Below, piece after piece: positions 26,597 to 34,181 of a stretch of DNA of 64,000 nt (positions within the stretch are counted from its first letter, which is position 1; each line of letters starts with the position of its first letter). The notes below the pieces were generated by a model. That model did no database searches and was not told the origin of the DNA. It saw nothing but the letters and a program-made list of their open reading frames with translations. Origin of the DNA: Streptomyces sp. ADI95-17. Lineage in GTDB: Bacteria > Actinomycetota > Actinomycetes > Streptomycetales > Streptomycetaceae. A program made the translations under genes and the position numbers. The stretch lies in contig NZ_ML123048.1 of assembly GCF_003846175.1 (NCBI RefSeq), positions 533,121 to 597,120 on the forward strand, given 5' to 3'.

Positions 26597-27343
26597 TCAG
26601 GAATCCCCTGGCGCCCGGTCGGAGTTCTCGTCGACCAGCGTGCCGTGGAGGCTGCGGATGTGCTTCTCGACCAGGTCGGCCGCGCTCACGCCCTCGCCCG
26701 CGCGCACCAGCCTCAGCAGCTCGGTGTGCTCGGCGTTGAGCGCGGCGGCCGTGGCCGGCCAGTCCTCGGCCGCCTCCAGCGCGCGCAGGATCAGCGGTCG
26801 CACCGACTCGCGGACGGCGGAGGTGAGCGTCGAGGTCAGTTCGTTGCCGGAGCTGCGGGCGATGTGCACATGGAACCGGGTGTCCAGATCGTTGAACTCC
26901 AGGACCGGAACACCCGGCTCCGCCATGCGTACGACCAGCGCCTCCGCCTCGTCGAGATCCTCCGGGGAGGCGTTGCGCGCGGCCGCCTCGAAACTGGACC
27001 GCTCCAGCACGACGCGCGCCTCCAGGACGTCCTCCAGGCTGTAGCTGCCCAGCGCGAAGTGCAGTCGCAGCAGCCGCCCGAGCGCGTCGTCGGGGTGGCG
27101 CACGATCCGCGCCCCGGCGTCCGGCCCCCGGCCCGGCTGCGCGACCAGTACCCCGATGGTCTCCAGCACCCGAAGCGCCTCGCGCAGCGCGGACCGGCTG
27201 ACCCCGAGCACCGGCGCGAGCTCGCGCTCGGGCGGCAGCCGGTCGCCCGCCCGCAGTTCACCGGCGAAGACCCGCTGCTCGATGCTCTGGAGCACCAGCT
27301 CATGCGTACGGGACTGCCGTACGGGTTGCCATTCGACGGGCAT
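26597..27343 (-). CDS. lutR: GntR/FadR-family regulator of lactate operon
   Basis: A 248-residue regulator: a winged helix at the N-terminus (LPPERELAPVLGVSRSALRE) and a C-terminal FCD effector domain with its metal-ligand-type segment FNDLDTRFHVHIARSSGNEL. It lies just upstream of and in line with lutABC. A matching operator before both genes points to repression of the lut operon relieved by lactate, plus autoregulation; this is inferred by comparison with LutR/LldR proteins. Confidence 0.85.
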   Translation of the reverse strand: MPVEWQPVRQSRTHELVLQSIEQRVFAGELRAGDRLPPERELAPVLGVSRSALREALRVLETIGVLVAQPGRGPDAGARIVRHPDDALGRLLRLHFALGSYSLEDVLEARVVLERSSFEAAARNASPEDLDEAEALVVRMAEPGVPVLEFNDLDTRFHVHIARSSGNELTSTLTSAVRESVRPLILRALEAAEDWPATAAALNAEHTELLRLVRAGEGVSAADLVEKHIRSLHGTLVDENSDRAPGDS

Positions 27344-27423
27344 CCGTCACCTCTTGCCTCGGCCGGAACCGTCCGGTTGCCGTCGCTTCTGTCACTGGAT
27401 CTTCAACTATGTCACACACCGCA

Positions 27424-27438
27424 TATGGTCGGACCAAA
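27424..27438. promoter_or_regulatory. LutR operator upstream of lutR
   Basis: TATGGTCGGACCAAA, with a perfect 5-1-5 core (27426-27436), lies about 80 bp before the lutR start and is almost the same as the lutA operator read on the other strand. Confidence 0.6.
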
Positions 27439-27504
27439 GAGGCGATGCCTGCCCGGCGTTCCCGCCCGGCAGGTGTTCGCCGGCCCGGTCCGGGCGAGGC
27501 CCGC

Positions 27505-28551
27505 TCAGTAGGTGACGACGATGCGGCGCCCCACTCCGTCCACCTCGATCCGGCCGCCGAACGGAATGATCTGCTGGGGGTCGGTGTGACCGAGGCCGAC
27601 ATCGAGGACGGCCATGGTCTCGGGGGCGTACTCGCCCAGTGCCCGCAGCACCGCTTTCCGCTGCTCCGTGCGGTACCGCTCCCCGGCCTCGGCTCCGAGG
27701 GGCTTCTCGAACGACCAGTTCTTGGCCCGGCCCATGAGGAGGGCGGGGAACTGCCGGAGCAGCCCGCGCTCCCCCATGCTCCGCAGAATCCAGTAGACCT
27801 CGTCGGCCGACGGCATCTCCTCGCTCGTTTCGAGGAACAGCACCCGCCCCGCGTAGTCGTCCACCGGCCGGATCTCGCGATCGGCCATCAGCAGCCAGGA
27901 AAGGATCTCCAGATTTCCGCCCCAGCTCGCGCCCCGCACGTTCCTGCCGTCGGCGTTGTGCCAGATCCAGCCCCCGCAGGGCAGCATCTCGGGCTCGGAG
28001 TCGAAGGTGCGGGGGTCCTCCCATCGGCCGTTCTCCCCGTTGGACTCCTTGGACGGGGTGAGTTCGAAGTCGCCCCGGGTGAAGAGGGCGGCGCGCATGG
28101 AGTCCGCGGTCAGCGGGTGCATCGCGCCGGGACGCCCCAGTTCGACCATGACCGTTCCGCCGTGGTAGCCGACGATGCCCAGATTCTCCAGGTACACCAG
28201 CAGGTTCGTGCAGTCGCTGTACCCGAAGAACGGCTTGGGATTGGCGCGCAGGAGCTCACGGTCCAGGTGCGGCAGCACGGTGATCTGGTCGTCGCCGCCG
28301 ATGCTGGAGATCACGGCCTTGATGCCGGGGTCGGCGAACGCCGCGTGGATGTCGGCGGCGCGTTCCTGCGGGGTGGAGCCCGGCTTCCTCGTCGTCGGGT
28401 ACTCCACCGGTTCGAGGCCGAAGTCCTCCCGGAGCCTGCGCAGCCCCAGTTCATGGGGCAGCGGCAGGATGCCGGGGAGACCGGAGGAGGGCGACAGCAC
28501 GGCGACGCGGTCGCCGGGCCGGGGCTTGTCGGGGTACGTGTGGGTCGACAT
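27505..28551 (-). CDS. S66-family peptidase (LD-carboxypeptidase / MccF-like)
   Basis: A 348-residue serine peptidase of the S66 family, cytosolic by lack of a signal peptide. The nucleophile-elbow FFGYSDCTNLL puts the catalytic Ser at residue 112, and the conserved ASWGGNLEIL and the His near GLGHTDPQ complete the family pattern. Members either trim murein tetrapeptides (LdcA) or cleave microcin-C-like aminoacyl nucleotides (MccF); the length and GGDDQI motif fit the MccF-like branch slightly better. It is not obviously linked to its neighbours. Confidence 0.85.
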   Translation of the reverse strand: MSTHTYPDKPRPGDRVAVLSPSSGLPGILPLPHELGLRRLREDFGLEPVEYPTTRKPGSTPQERAADIHAAFADPGIKAVISSIGGDDQITVLPHLDRELLRANPKPFFGYSDCTNLLVYLENLGIVGYHGGTVMVELGRPGAMHPLTADSMRAALFTRGDFELTPSKESNGENGRWEDPRTFDSEPEMLPCGGWIWHNADGRNVRGASWGGNLEILSWLLMADREIRPVDDYAGRVLFLETSEEMPSADEVYWILRSMGERGLLRQFPALLMGRAKNWSFEKPLGAEAGERYRTEQRKAVLRALGEYAPETMAVLDVGLGHTDPQQIIPFGGRIEVDGVGRRIVVTY

Positions 28552-28650
28552 CCGCCGAGCCTAGGGGCCGGGAACTTGAGCGTCGCCACGTTTTGCCGGC
28601 CCGGCCGCCGGAGGACCGGGCGGCGAACACCGCGACGAAGACTCGGGCCG

Positions 28651-29430
28651 TCACCCGTCGAAGGATCCGTGGCGGCCTGCGCCGCCTCCGAAGCGTTCGG
28701 CCCCGGCCTGCGTCTCTCCCGCCGTCAGCGGCACCAGGCCGTGCCGGTACTCCTGGGCCAGCGCCTCCGGTTCACTCAGACCGTGCTGCTCGCGTACCGA
28801 GAGCCGGTCGTGGCGCAGACACAACTGCGGGAAAGCGGCGATCTCGTGGGCGAGCCGCTCCGCCGTGCCGCGCGCCTCGCCGGGTGGCACGATCCGGTTG
28901 GCGAGCCCGATGGCGTACGCCTCGGCCGCCGGGACGGGCCGCCCGGTGAGGATCATGTCCATGGCCCGGCTCTCGCCGATCAGCCGCGGCAGCCGTACCG
29001 TTCCCCCGTCCACCAGCGGCACACCCCAGCGGCGGCAGAACACCCCGAACACCGCGTCGTCCTCCGCCACCCGGAGATCGCACCAGAGGGCGAGCTCCAG
29101 CCCGCCGGCCACGGCGTGGCCGGAGACCGCCGCGATGACGGGCTTGCCCAGGTGCATACGCGTCGGCCCCATCGGCCCGTCGCCGTCGGCCCGGACCTCG
29201 TTGCCCCGCTCCGTACCGATGCCCTTCAGGTCGGCACCCGAGCAGAACGTACCGCCCTCGCCCCACAGCACGGCGACGCACGCGTCCGGATCGGCATCGA
29301 ACTCCCGGAAGGCGTCGGCCAGTTGCCGGGCGGTGGGGCCGTCCACGGCGTTACGGACCTCGGGCCGCCCGAGGATCACGGTGAACACCGGCCCGTCGCG
29401 CTCGATCCGCACGGCTGCTTCTTCACTCAT
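28651..29430 (-). CDS. Enoyl-CoA hydratase/isomerase family protein
   Basis: A 259-residue crotonase-fold protein with the two oxyanion-hole segments, CSGADLKG near residue 65 and AVSGHAVAGGLEL near residue 100. The exact acyl-CoA substrate cannot be read from the sequence. ATG at 29430 follows GGGAGG by seven bases, so the extra 22 codons upstream are excluded. No other beta-oxidation gene is nearby; the next gene is divergent. Confidence 0.87.
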   Translation of the reverse strand: MSEEAAVRIERDGPVFTVILGRPEVRNAVDGPTARQLADAFREFDADPDACVAVLWGEGGTFCSGADLKGIGTERGNEVRADGDGPMGPTRMHLGKPVIAAVSGHAVAGGLELALWCDLRVAEDDAVFGVFCRRWGVPLVDGGTVRLPRLIGESRAMDMILTGRPVPAAEAYAIGLANRIVPPGEARGTAERLAHEIAAFPQLCLRHDRLSVREQHGLSEPEALAQEYRHGLVPLTAGETQAGAERFGGGAGRHGSFDG

Positions 29431-29541
29431 CGTTCGGCCTCCCACAGGGACGGCGGACGGCCCCGCCGACTTCATCGATCCGGGTCGATCCGGCACAGCT
29501 GATTCATGTGATTCTCACGCAAACGTTCTACGGTGGGGCGC

Positions 29542-30429
29542 GTGACCCAGATGAGCCCGCCCGGCTGGCACCCAGACCCCGGGTATACAGGAATCGGCCC
29601 CGTCCACGAGCGCTGGTGGGACGGCACCCGGTGGACCGACCAGCTCCGCGTACCGCCCGCCACGATCCGGCGCCGCCGGATGCGCGTCGGACTGGGCATC
29701 ACCGCCGCAGTGGTGGTCCTCGCCGCCATCGGGGGCGGCGTTTCCCTGCTGTCGGACAAGTCCGGCGACGACAACGATCGCGCGGCCACGGTCCCGTCCG
29801 CCCCGCCCTCGGACTCGCCCCGTCGTGGTCCGGGCGCACCGGGAGGCGGCGGCGGGAGCGGCGCCCCCGAGCAGCAGCTGCCGGGGACCGAGGACGGCTA
29901 CGCCACGGACCTGGCCAGCGGGATCAGCCTCCCGGTGCCGGACGGCTGGAAGGGCAGCTCCGGGGTCGCGGGCGCGGGAGTGACGACGGGTGAGTACCCG
30001 TGTCCAGGCGACACGTCCCAGCAGTGTGTGCGCGGCGGGGTGTTCTCGATGCCCGCGAAGGGCCTGAAGCTCGACACCACGACGGCGAAGGACACGGCGG
30101 TGAAGGACATCTCCGCCAACGCCACGGATTCGTACGGCGAGAAGATCTACGGCGGCATCACCTCGCACGAGGAACTCAGGTCCGGTCCGGTGACCGTGGC
30201 CGGTGAGCAGGGCTACCTGGTGCGCTGGAAGGTGGTGACGAAGAACGGTGACGACGGGTACGTCCAGTCGCTGGCCTTCCCGTCGCCCCGCTCGAAGGAC
30301 CTGCTGATCGTGGTGCGGTCCGGCTTCGACGTCAATTCCAAGGCGCCCGCGCTCTCCGTCATGGACGACATCACCAAGGGCATCAAGGCCTCGTCGGGAA
30401 CGGGCTCCGGCCCCGGCACCACCGCGTAG
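29542..30429 (+). CDS. DUF2510 membrane-anchored protein
   Basis: A 295-residue protein. A DUF2510 box at the N-terminus (PGWHPDPGY ... RWWDGTRWTDQ) is followed by one membrane segment (VGLGITAAVVVLAAIGGGVS), a Pro/Gly/Ser-rich linker and an outside domain of about 180 residues with two Cys (near YPCPGDTSQQCV) that could form a disulfide. Function unknown. The start GTG at 29542 was chosen by the family's MTQMSPPGW pattern; GTG at 29533 is possible. Confidence 0.75.
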   Translation: MTQMSPPGWHPDPGYTGIGPVHERWWDGTRWTDQLRVPPATIRRRRMRVGLGITAAVVVLAAIGGGVSLLSDKSGDDNDRAATVPSAPPSDSPRRGPGAPGGGGGSGAPEQQLPGTEDGYATDLASGISLPVPDGWKGSSGVAGAGVTTGEYPCPGDTSQQCVRGGVFSMPAKGLKLDTTTAKDTAVKDISANATDSYGEKIYGGITSHEELRSGPVTVAGEQGYLVRWKVVTKNGDDGYVQSLAFPSPRSKDLLIVVRSGFDVNSKAPALSVMDDITKGIKASSGTGSGPGTTA

Positions 30430-30462
30430 GGCACGGCCCGGCCCGGACGAAGGGCCCTGGGC

Positions 30463-30504
30463 GGCCCGCCTTCGTGCACCCGGGTGTGAGTACGAAGGCG
30501 GGCC
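30463..30504. terminator. Terminator after DUF2510 gene
   Basis: A perfect 13-bp inverted repeat (30463-30475 and 30492-30504) around a 16-nt loop, 34 bp after the stop codon. The loop contains CACCCGGGTG. Confidence 0.7.
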
Positions 30505-30550
30505 GGGCTGAGTACGCCGACCGATCCACCGGCGGGCGGTCGCTGGTCGA

Positions 30551-30886
30551 ATGACCATCATGCTTCCTGACGCACCGTCCCGCCCCCGCATCCAGCACGT
30601 CGCCGGCGCCGGCACGACACTCGCGCTGTCACTGGCCCCGCTGGTGATCGGCGTGCTGCTCGCCAAGTCCATGGCGGCGGATCCGATGACTCCGGTGAAC
30701 GCGCTGGTCACCCGGGGCGGGCAGCCCGTACCCATCTCGCCCGCGCAGTGGCGCGGCTGCGGCCGGCAGGTCCTGCGCAAGTGGAAGGGCCCGCTGAAGG
30801 CGGGTCGGCATCCCGTCGCGCTGGTGCGGCGGTGCCCCGGGGTCCGGCGTACGCGCCGCCTGGGAGAGCTGCCGGTCGGGCACTGA
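30551..30886 (+). CDS. Small hypothetical protein with one membrane segment
   Basis: A 111-residue protein whose codons have strong G/C at third positions, supporting expression. One hydrophobic segment (TLALSLAPLVIGVLLAKSM) is followed by a basic Arg-rich C-terminus. No family recognised. No clear Shine-Dalgarno, so the start (30551 or the ATG at 30560) is uncertain. It lies convergent with the methyltransferase gene. Confidence 0.5.
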   Translation: MTIMLPDAPSRPRIQHVAGAGTTLALSLAPLVIGVLLAKSMAADPMTPVNALVTRGGQPVPISPAQWRGCGRQVLRKWKGPLKAGRHPVALVRRCPGVRRTRRLGELPVGH

Positions 30887-30923
30887 GCGAACGGCGGTCC
30901 CGGCGCCCGGGGCCGGCCGGGTA

Positions 30924-31556
30924 TCAGGCCCGTCGGCAGTGCAGGAACAACTGGGGCTCGGCCACCGCCGCTTCGTACTCCGGGGTGAACAGGGTGCTCT
31001 GCTCCCACAGCACCGAGAGGCCGGCCGCGGTGACCAGCTCGGTGAACTCCTCCGGGCCGAAGCTCGTCGCCCGCACCTCGTGCCCCATGAAGACGACGCC
31101 GAAGTCCTCCACGTCCAACGGCACCGTGGCCACGACCAGATGACCGCTGGGAACCAGCAGCCGGCCGAGCTTCCGCAGCAGCCGGAACTGGTCGTCGCGG
31201 GACATCTGAAGCAGTGAGAAGTACGCGCAGACCGCGTCGAAACTCCCCTCGTCCAGGGCGAGTTCAAGAATGTCGGCGCATTCGAACCTGGCGTCGGGAA
31301 CCTGCCGGGCCGCCAGTTCGACCATGCCCGGCGAGACGTCCACCCCCAGCACTTCATGGCCTGCCCCGGTGAGGGTCTGCGCGGTCGGCCGCCCCGTTCC
31401 GCTGCCGACGTCCAGGATCCGGCTGTGCGGCGTGAGGTCGCCCAGCAGCCGTTGCAACGAGGTGTGGTGGGCGGCGGATCCGGCGAACGCCCGCTCGTAG
31501 TCGGCGCCCAGCGCGTCGAACACCGTGGCGGCAGCGCGGCCGTGGTCTCCGTCCAT
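30924..31556 (-). CDS. Class I SAM-dependent methyltransferase
   Basis: A 210-residue methyltransferase: motif I ILDVGSGTGRP, motif II acidic VLGVDVSPGMVELA, and a DGSFDAVCAYFSLLQM motif typical of UbiE/COQ5-like enzymes. The substrate is unknown. ATG at 31556 follows AAGGGA. It is divergent from the leader ORF and EF-G paralogue. Confidence 0.82.
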   Translation of the reverse strand: MDGDHGRAAATVFDALGADYERAFAGSAAHHTSLQRLLGDLTPHSRILDVGSGTGRPTAQTLTGAGHEVLGVDVSPGMVELAARQVPDARFECADILELALDEGSFDAVCAYFSLLQMSRDDQFRLLRKLGRLLVPSGHLVVATVPLDVEDFGVVFMGHEVRATSFGPEEFTELVTAAGLSVLWEQSTLFTPEYEAAVAEPQLFLHCRRA

Positions 31557-31761
31557 CGATGTGGTCCCTTCCCCAAGCGCCGTGCCGTGCGGTTCCCCGA
31601 GGATCGTTTCATCATTCGTCGGCGCCCACAACGCCCGCCTCTGGGGGACGGGGGCCGCGAAATCCGGTTTCCCGCCGCCCGCGCGTTTCCTACACTCACC
31701 ACGAAACGCGCGCCACGACGGCATGGTGACGCGCACCGTGACCAGTGAGGGGAGACCGGCC

Positions 31762-31878
31762 GTGCGCTACCGCACCGCTGTTGTCGTTCCCTCGTCGCGG
31801 TACGAGGTGATCCTGGTGTCTTCGTGCGCCCGGTGCAGGCTGCGCGGCCCGCACCGGTCCCCCGCGACGGACAACTGA
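31762..31878 (+). CDS. Candidate 38-codon leader peptide before EF-G paralogue
   Basis: GTG at 31762 follows GAGGGGAGA by about seven bases, a strong ribosome-binding site. Thirty-four of 38 codons end in G or C. The peptide contains the Cys-Ala-Arg-Cys segment SSCARCRLRG and ends RSPATDN. It stops 148 bp before the EF-G-like gene, and two hairpins lie in between. A short, well-translated ORF followed by alternative hairpins suggests translation- or antibiotic-responsive attenuation of the translation-factor gene. Small size limits certainty. Confidence 0.45.
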   Translation: MRYRTAVVVPSSRYEVILVSSCARCRLRGPHRSPATDN

Positions 31879-31887
31879 CCTCGCAGC

Positions 31888-31938
31888 GCCCGGCGTCGAT
31901 ACGGCCGGGCGGTCGCCCACCGGAGTGACACACCGGTG
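31888..31938 (+). promoter_or_regulatory. Hairpins between leader ORF and EF-G paralogue
   Basis: GCCCGGC pairs with GCCGGGC (31888-31894 and 31904-31910), and CACCGG pairs with CCGGTG (31918-31923 and 31933-31938). They fill the gap between the leader ORF stop and the ribosome-binding site (GAAAGG, 32012-32017) and could be attenuator structures. Confidence 0.35.
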
Positions 31939-32026
31939 CGGAGGTCTGCGCCCGGCCTGGTCACAGGCCCGTTCGTCCGGGAATCGCGCCCTCCCGTTCC
32001 GGAAGAATTCCGAAAGGCCATGGGCC

Positions 32027-34123
32027 GTGCGTACCGAACTGCACCGTCAACCCACCAGTCCGCCGACCGACGTCCGCAACCTGGGCATCCTCGCCCACGT
32101 CGATGCCGGCAAGACCACCGTCACCGAGCGGATCCTCTATCTCACCGGCGCCGTCCACAAGCAGGGCGAGGTCCACGACGGGACGACCGTCACCGACTTC
32201 GACTCCCAGGAACGCGACCGCGGAATCACCATCTTCGCCGCCGCGGTGAGCTGCTCGTGGGACGGTCACCGGATCAATCTGATCGACACCCCGGGACATG
32301 TCGACTTCTCCGACGAGGTGGAGCGCTCGCTGCGGGTGCTCGACGGCGCGATCGCGGTGTTCGACGCCGTCGCGGGCGTCGAACCGCAGAGCGAGTCGGT
32401 GTGGCGGCAGGCCGACCGGCACGGGGTGCCTCGGATCGCCTTCGTCAACAAGCTGGACCGTGCCGGGGCCGACCTCGACACGGCGGTCGCATCGATCAGG
32501 GACCGGCTGCACACCGTCCCGCTGGTGGTCCAACTGCCGATCGGGAGCGAGGACGGGTTCGGCGGAGTGGTGGATCTGCTGCGCATGCGGGCGCTGCTCT
32601 GGGCCGACGACGGCACCTTCGAGGCGGGGCGGGTGCCCGATGCGCTGCGCGAAGAGGCGCTGCGGCGCAGGCGGCTGCTGGAGGAGACGGTGGCGGAGCT
32701 CCATCCGGCGGCGCTGGAGGAGTTCTGCGCGGAGTCGTCGGTCTCCGAGCAGACGCTGCGGGCCGCGCTGCGCGACCTGACCCGTACCGGCGAAGGTGTT
32801 GTGGTGCTGTGCGGTTCGGCCTACCGCAACCGCGGTATCGAGCCGCTCCTGGAGGCCGTCGTGGCCTACCTGCCCTCGCCGCTGGACGTGCCGCCGGTGC
32901 GCGGCACCCTGGACGGCGCGGTGCAGGAGCGGCCCGCCGATCCGGCGGCGCCGTTCGCCGCGCTGGTGTTCAAGGTGAACTCGACGGCCACCGGCCGGCT
33001 GACCTGCCTGCGGGTGTACTCGGGAACGATCCGGAAGGGGGACACGGTGCTGGACGCGGGCGCGCGGCGCCACGAACGCGTCGGGCGGATCCTGCGTGTG
33101 CAGGCCGGCCGGCACACCGACGTCGACACGGCGGTGGCCGGGGACATCGTCGCGGTGATCGGTCTGAAGGCGGCCCGCGCCGGGGCCACCCTGTGCGCAC
33201 CTGCGGCGCCGCTGGTCCTCGAACCGCCCGCCGCGGCCGACCCGGTCGTCTCGGTGGCGGTCGAGGCCCGGCGGCGCACCGACACCGAACGCCTGGTGAC
33301 GGCGCTGGCGCGGCTGGTCGAGGAGGATCCCTCGCTGGCGGTCCGCACCGACCCCGAGACCGGGCAGACGGTGCTGTCGGGCATGGGGGAACTGCATCTG
33401 GAGGTGGCGGTGGAGAAGATCCGGCGTGCGCACGAGCTGGAGATCGCTGTCGGCAGGCCGCAGGTGGCGTACCGGGAGACGGTCGCCCGTGGGGTGTCCG
33501 GGCTGGTGTACCGGCATGTGAAGCAGGACGGCGGCGCCGGGCAGTTCGCCCATGTCGTCATCGACGCGGAGCCGTTGGGGGCCACCGGTGACGGCGGTGC
33601 GGACGGCGGGCCCGACTTCGTGTTCCGGTCGACCGTGGTCGGTGGCCGGGTGCCGCAGGAGTATGTGCGGGCGGTGGAGGCCGGCTGCCGGGACGCACTG
33701 GCCGAGGGTCCGCTCGGCGGGCATCCGGTGACCGGGCTGCGGGTCACACTGACCGACGGGGCCACCCACTCCAAGGACTCCTCGGAGATGGCGTTCCGCA
33801 CGGCCGGCCGGTTCGCGCTCCGTGAGGCGTTGCGGGCGAGCGCGATGGTGTTGCTGGAGCCGGTGGCCGAGGTCACCGTCACCGTGCCCGACGACGCCGT
33901 GGGCGGGGTCCTCGGCGATCTGGCCGCGAGGCGCGGCCGGGTCTCCGGCTCGACCGCGCGGGCCGGCACCGCGGTGATCACGGCGACCGTGCCGCTGGCC
34001 GAGCTGTTCGGCTACGCGACCCGGCTGCGCAGCCGGACCCAGGGCCGGGGAACGTTCACCTCCCGCCCCACCGGCTACGCCCCGGCGCCGAGCCCGGTCT
34101 CCCCCGGGACAGCGGACCGGTGA
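32027..34123 (+). CDS. Elongation factor G paralogue (FusB/EF-G2 type)
   Basis: A 698-residue translational GTPase: G1 AHVDAGKTT at residues 23-31, RDRGITIF, DTPGH, NKLD, then EF-G domains II to V including GQFAHVVI and ATHSKDSSEMAF. The G1 region has Val for the usual Ile of housekeeping EF-G, and the protein differs enough to be the second EF-G found in streptomycetes. It could act on ribosome protection or a special translocation step; this is inferred. It starts with GTG after GAAAGG; no ribosomal genes are nearby, unlike the housekeeping fusA. Confidence 0.85.
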   Translation: MRTELHRQPTSPPTDVRNLGILAHVDAGKTTVTERILYLTGAVHKQGEVHDGTTVTDFDSQERDRGITIFAAAVSCSWDGHRINLIDTPGHVDFSDEVERSLRVLDGAIAVFDAVAGVEPQSESVWRQADRHGVPRIAFVNKLDRAGADLDTAVASIRDRLHTVPLVVQLPIGSEDGFGGVVDLLRMRALLWADDGTFEAGRVPDALREEALRRRRLLEETVAELHPAALEEFCAESSVSEQTLRAALRDLTRTGEGVVVLCGSAYRNRGIEPLLEAVVAYLPSPLDVPPVRGTLDGAVQERPADPAAPFAALVFKVNSTATGRLTCLRVYSGTIRKGDTVLDAGARRHERVGRILRVQAGRHTDVDTAVAGDIVAVIGLKAARAGATLCAPAAPLVLEPPAAADPVVSVAVEARRRTDTERLVTALARLVEEDPSLAVRTDPETGQTVLSGMGELHLEVAVEKIRRAHELEIAVGRPQVAYRETVARGVSGLVYRHVKQDGGAGQFAHVVIDAEPLGATGDGGADGGPDFVFRSTVVGGRVPQEYVRAVEAGCRDALAEGPLGGHPVTGLRVTLTDGATHSKDSSEMAFRTAGRFALREALRASAMVLLEPVAEVTVTVPDDAVGGVLGDLAARRGRVSGSTARAGTAVITATVPLAELFGYATRLRSRTQGRGTFTSRPTGYAPAPSPVSPGTADR

Positions 34124-34131
34124 CGACCGCG

Positions 34132-34161
34132 CCGGCCCCTCCCGTTCGCGGGCGGGGCCGG
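34132..34161. terminator. Bidirectional terminator
   Basis: CCGGCCCC (34132-34139) pairs with GGGGCCGG (34154-34161), extended inward by CCCG/CGGG around a TTCG loop, in the 58-bp gap between convergent genes. Confidence 0.6.
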
Positions 34162-34181
34162 TCCGGCCGCACCGCGGCGGT

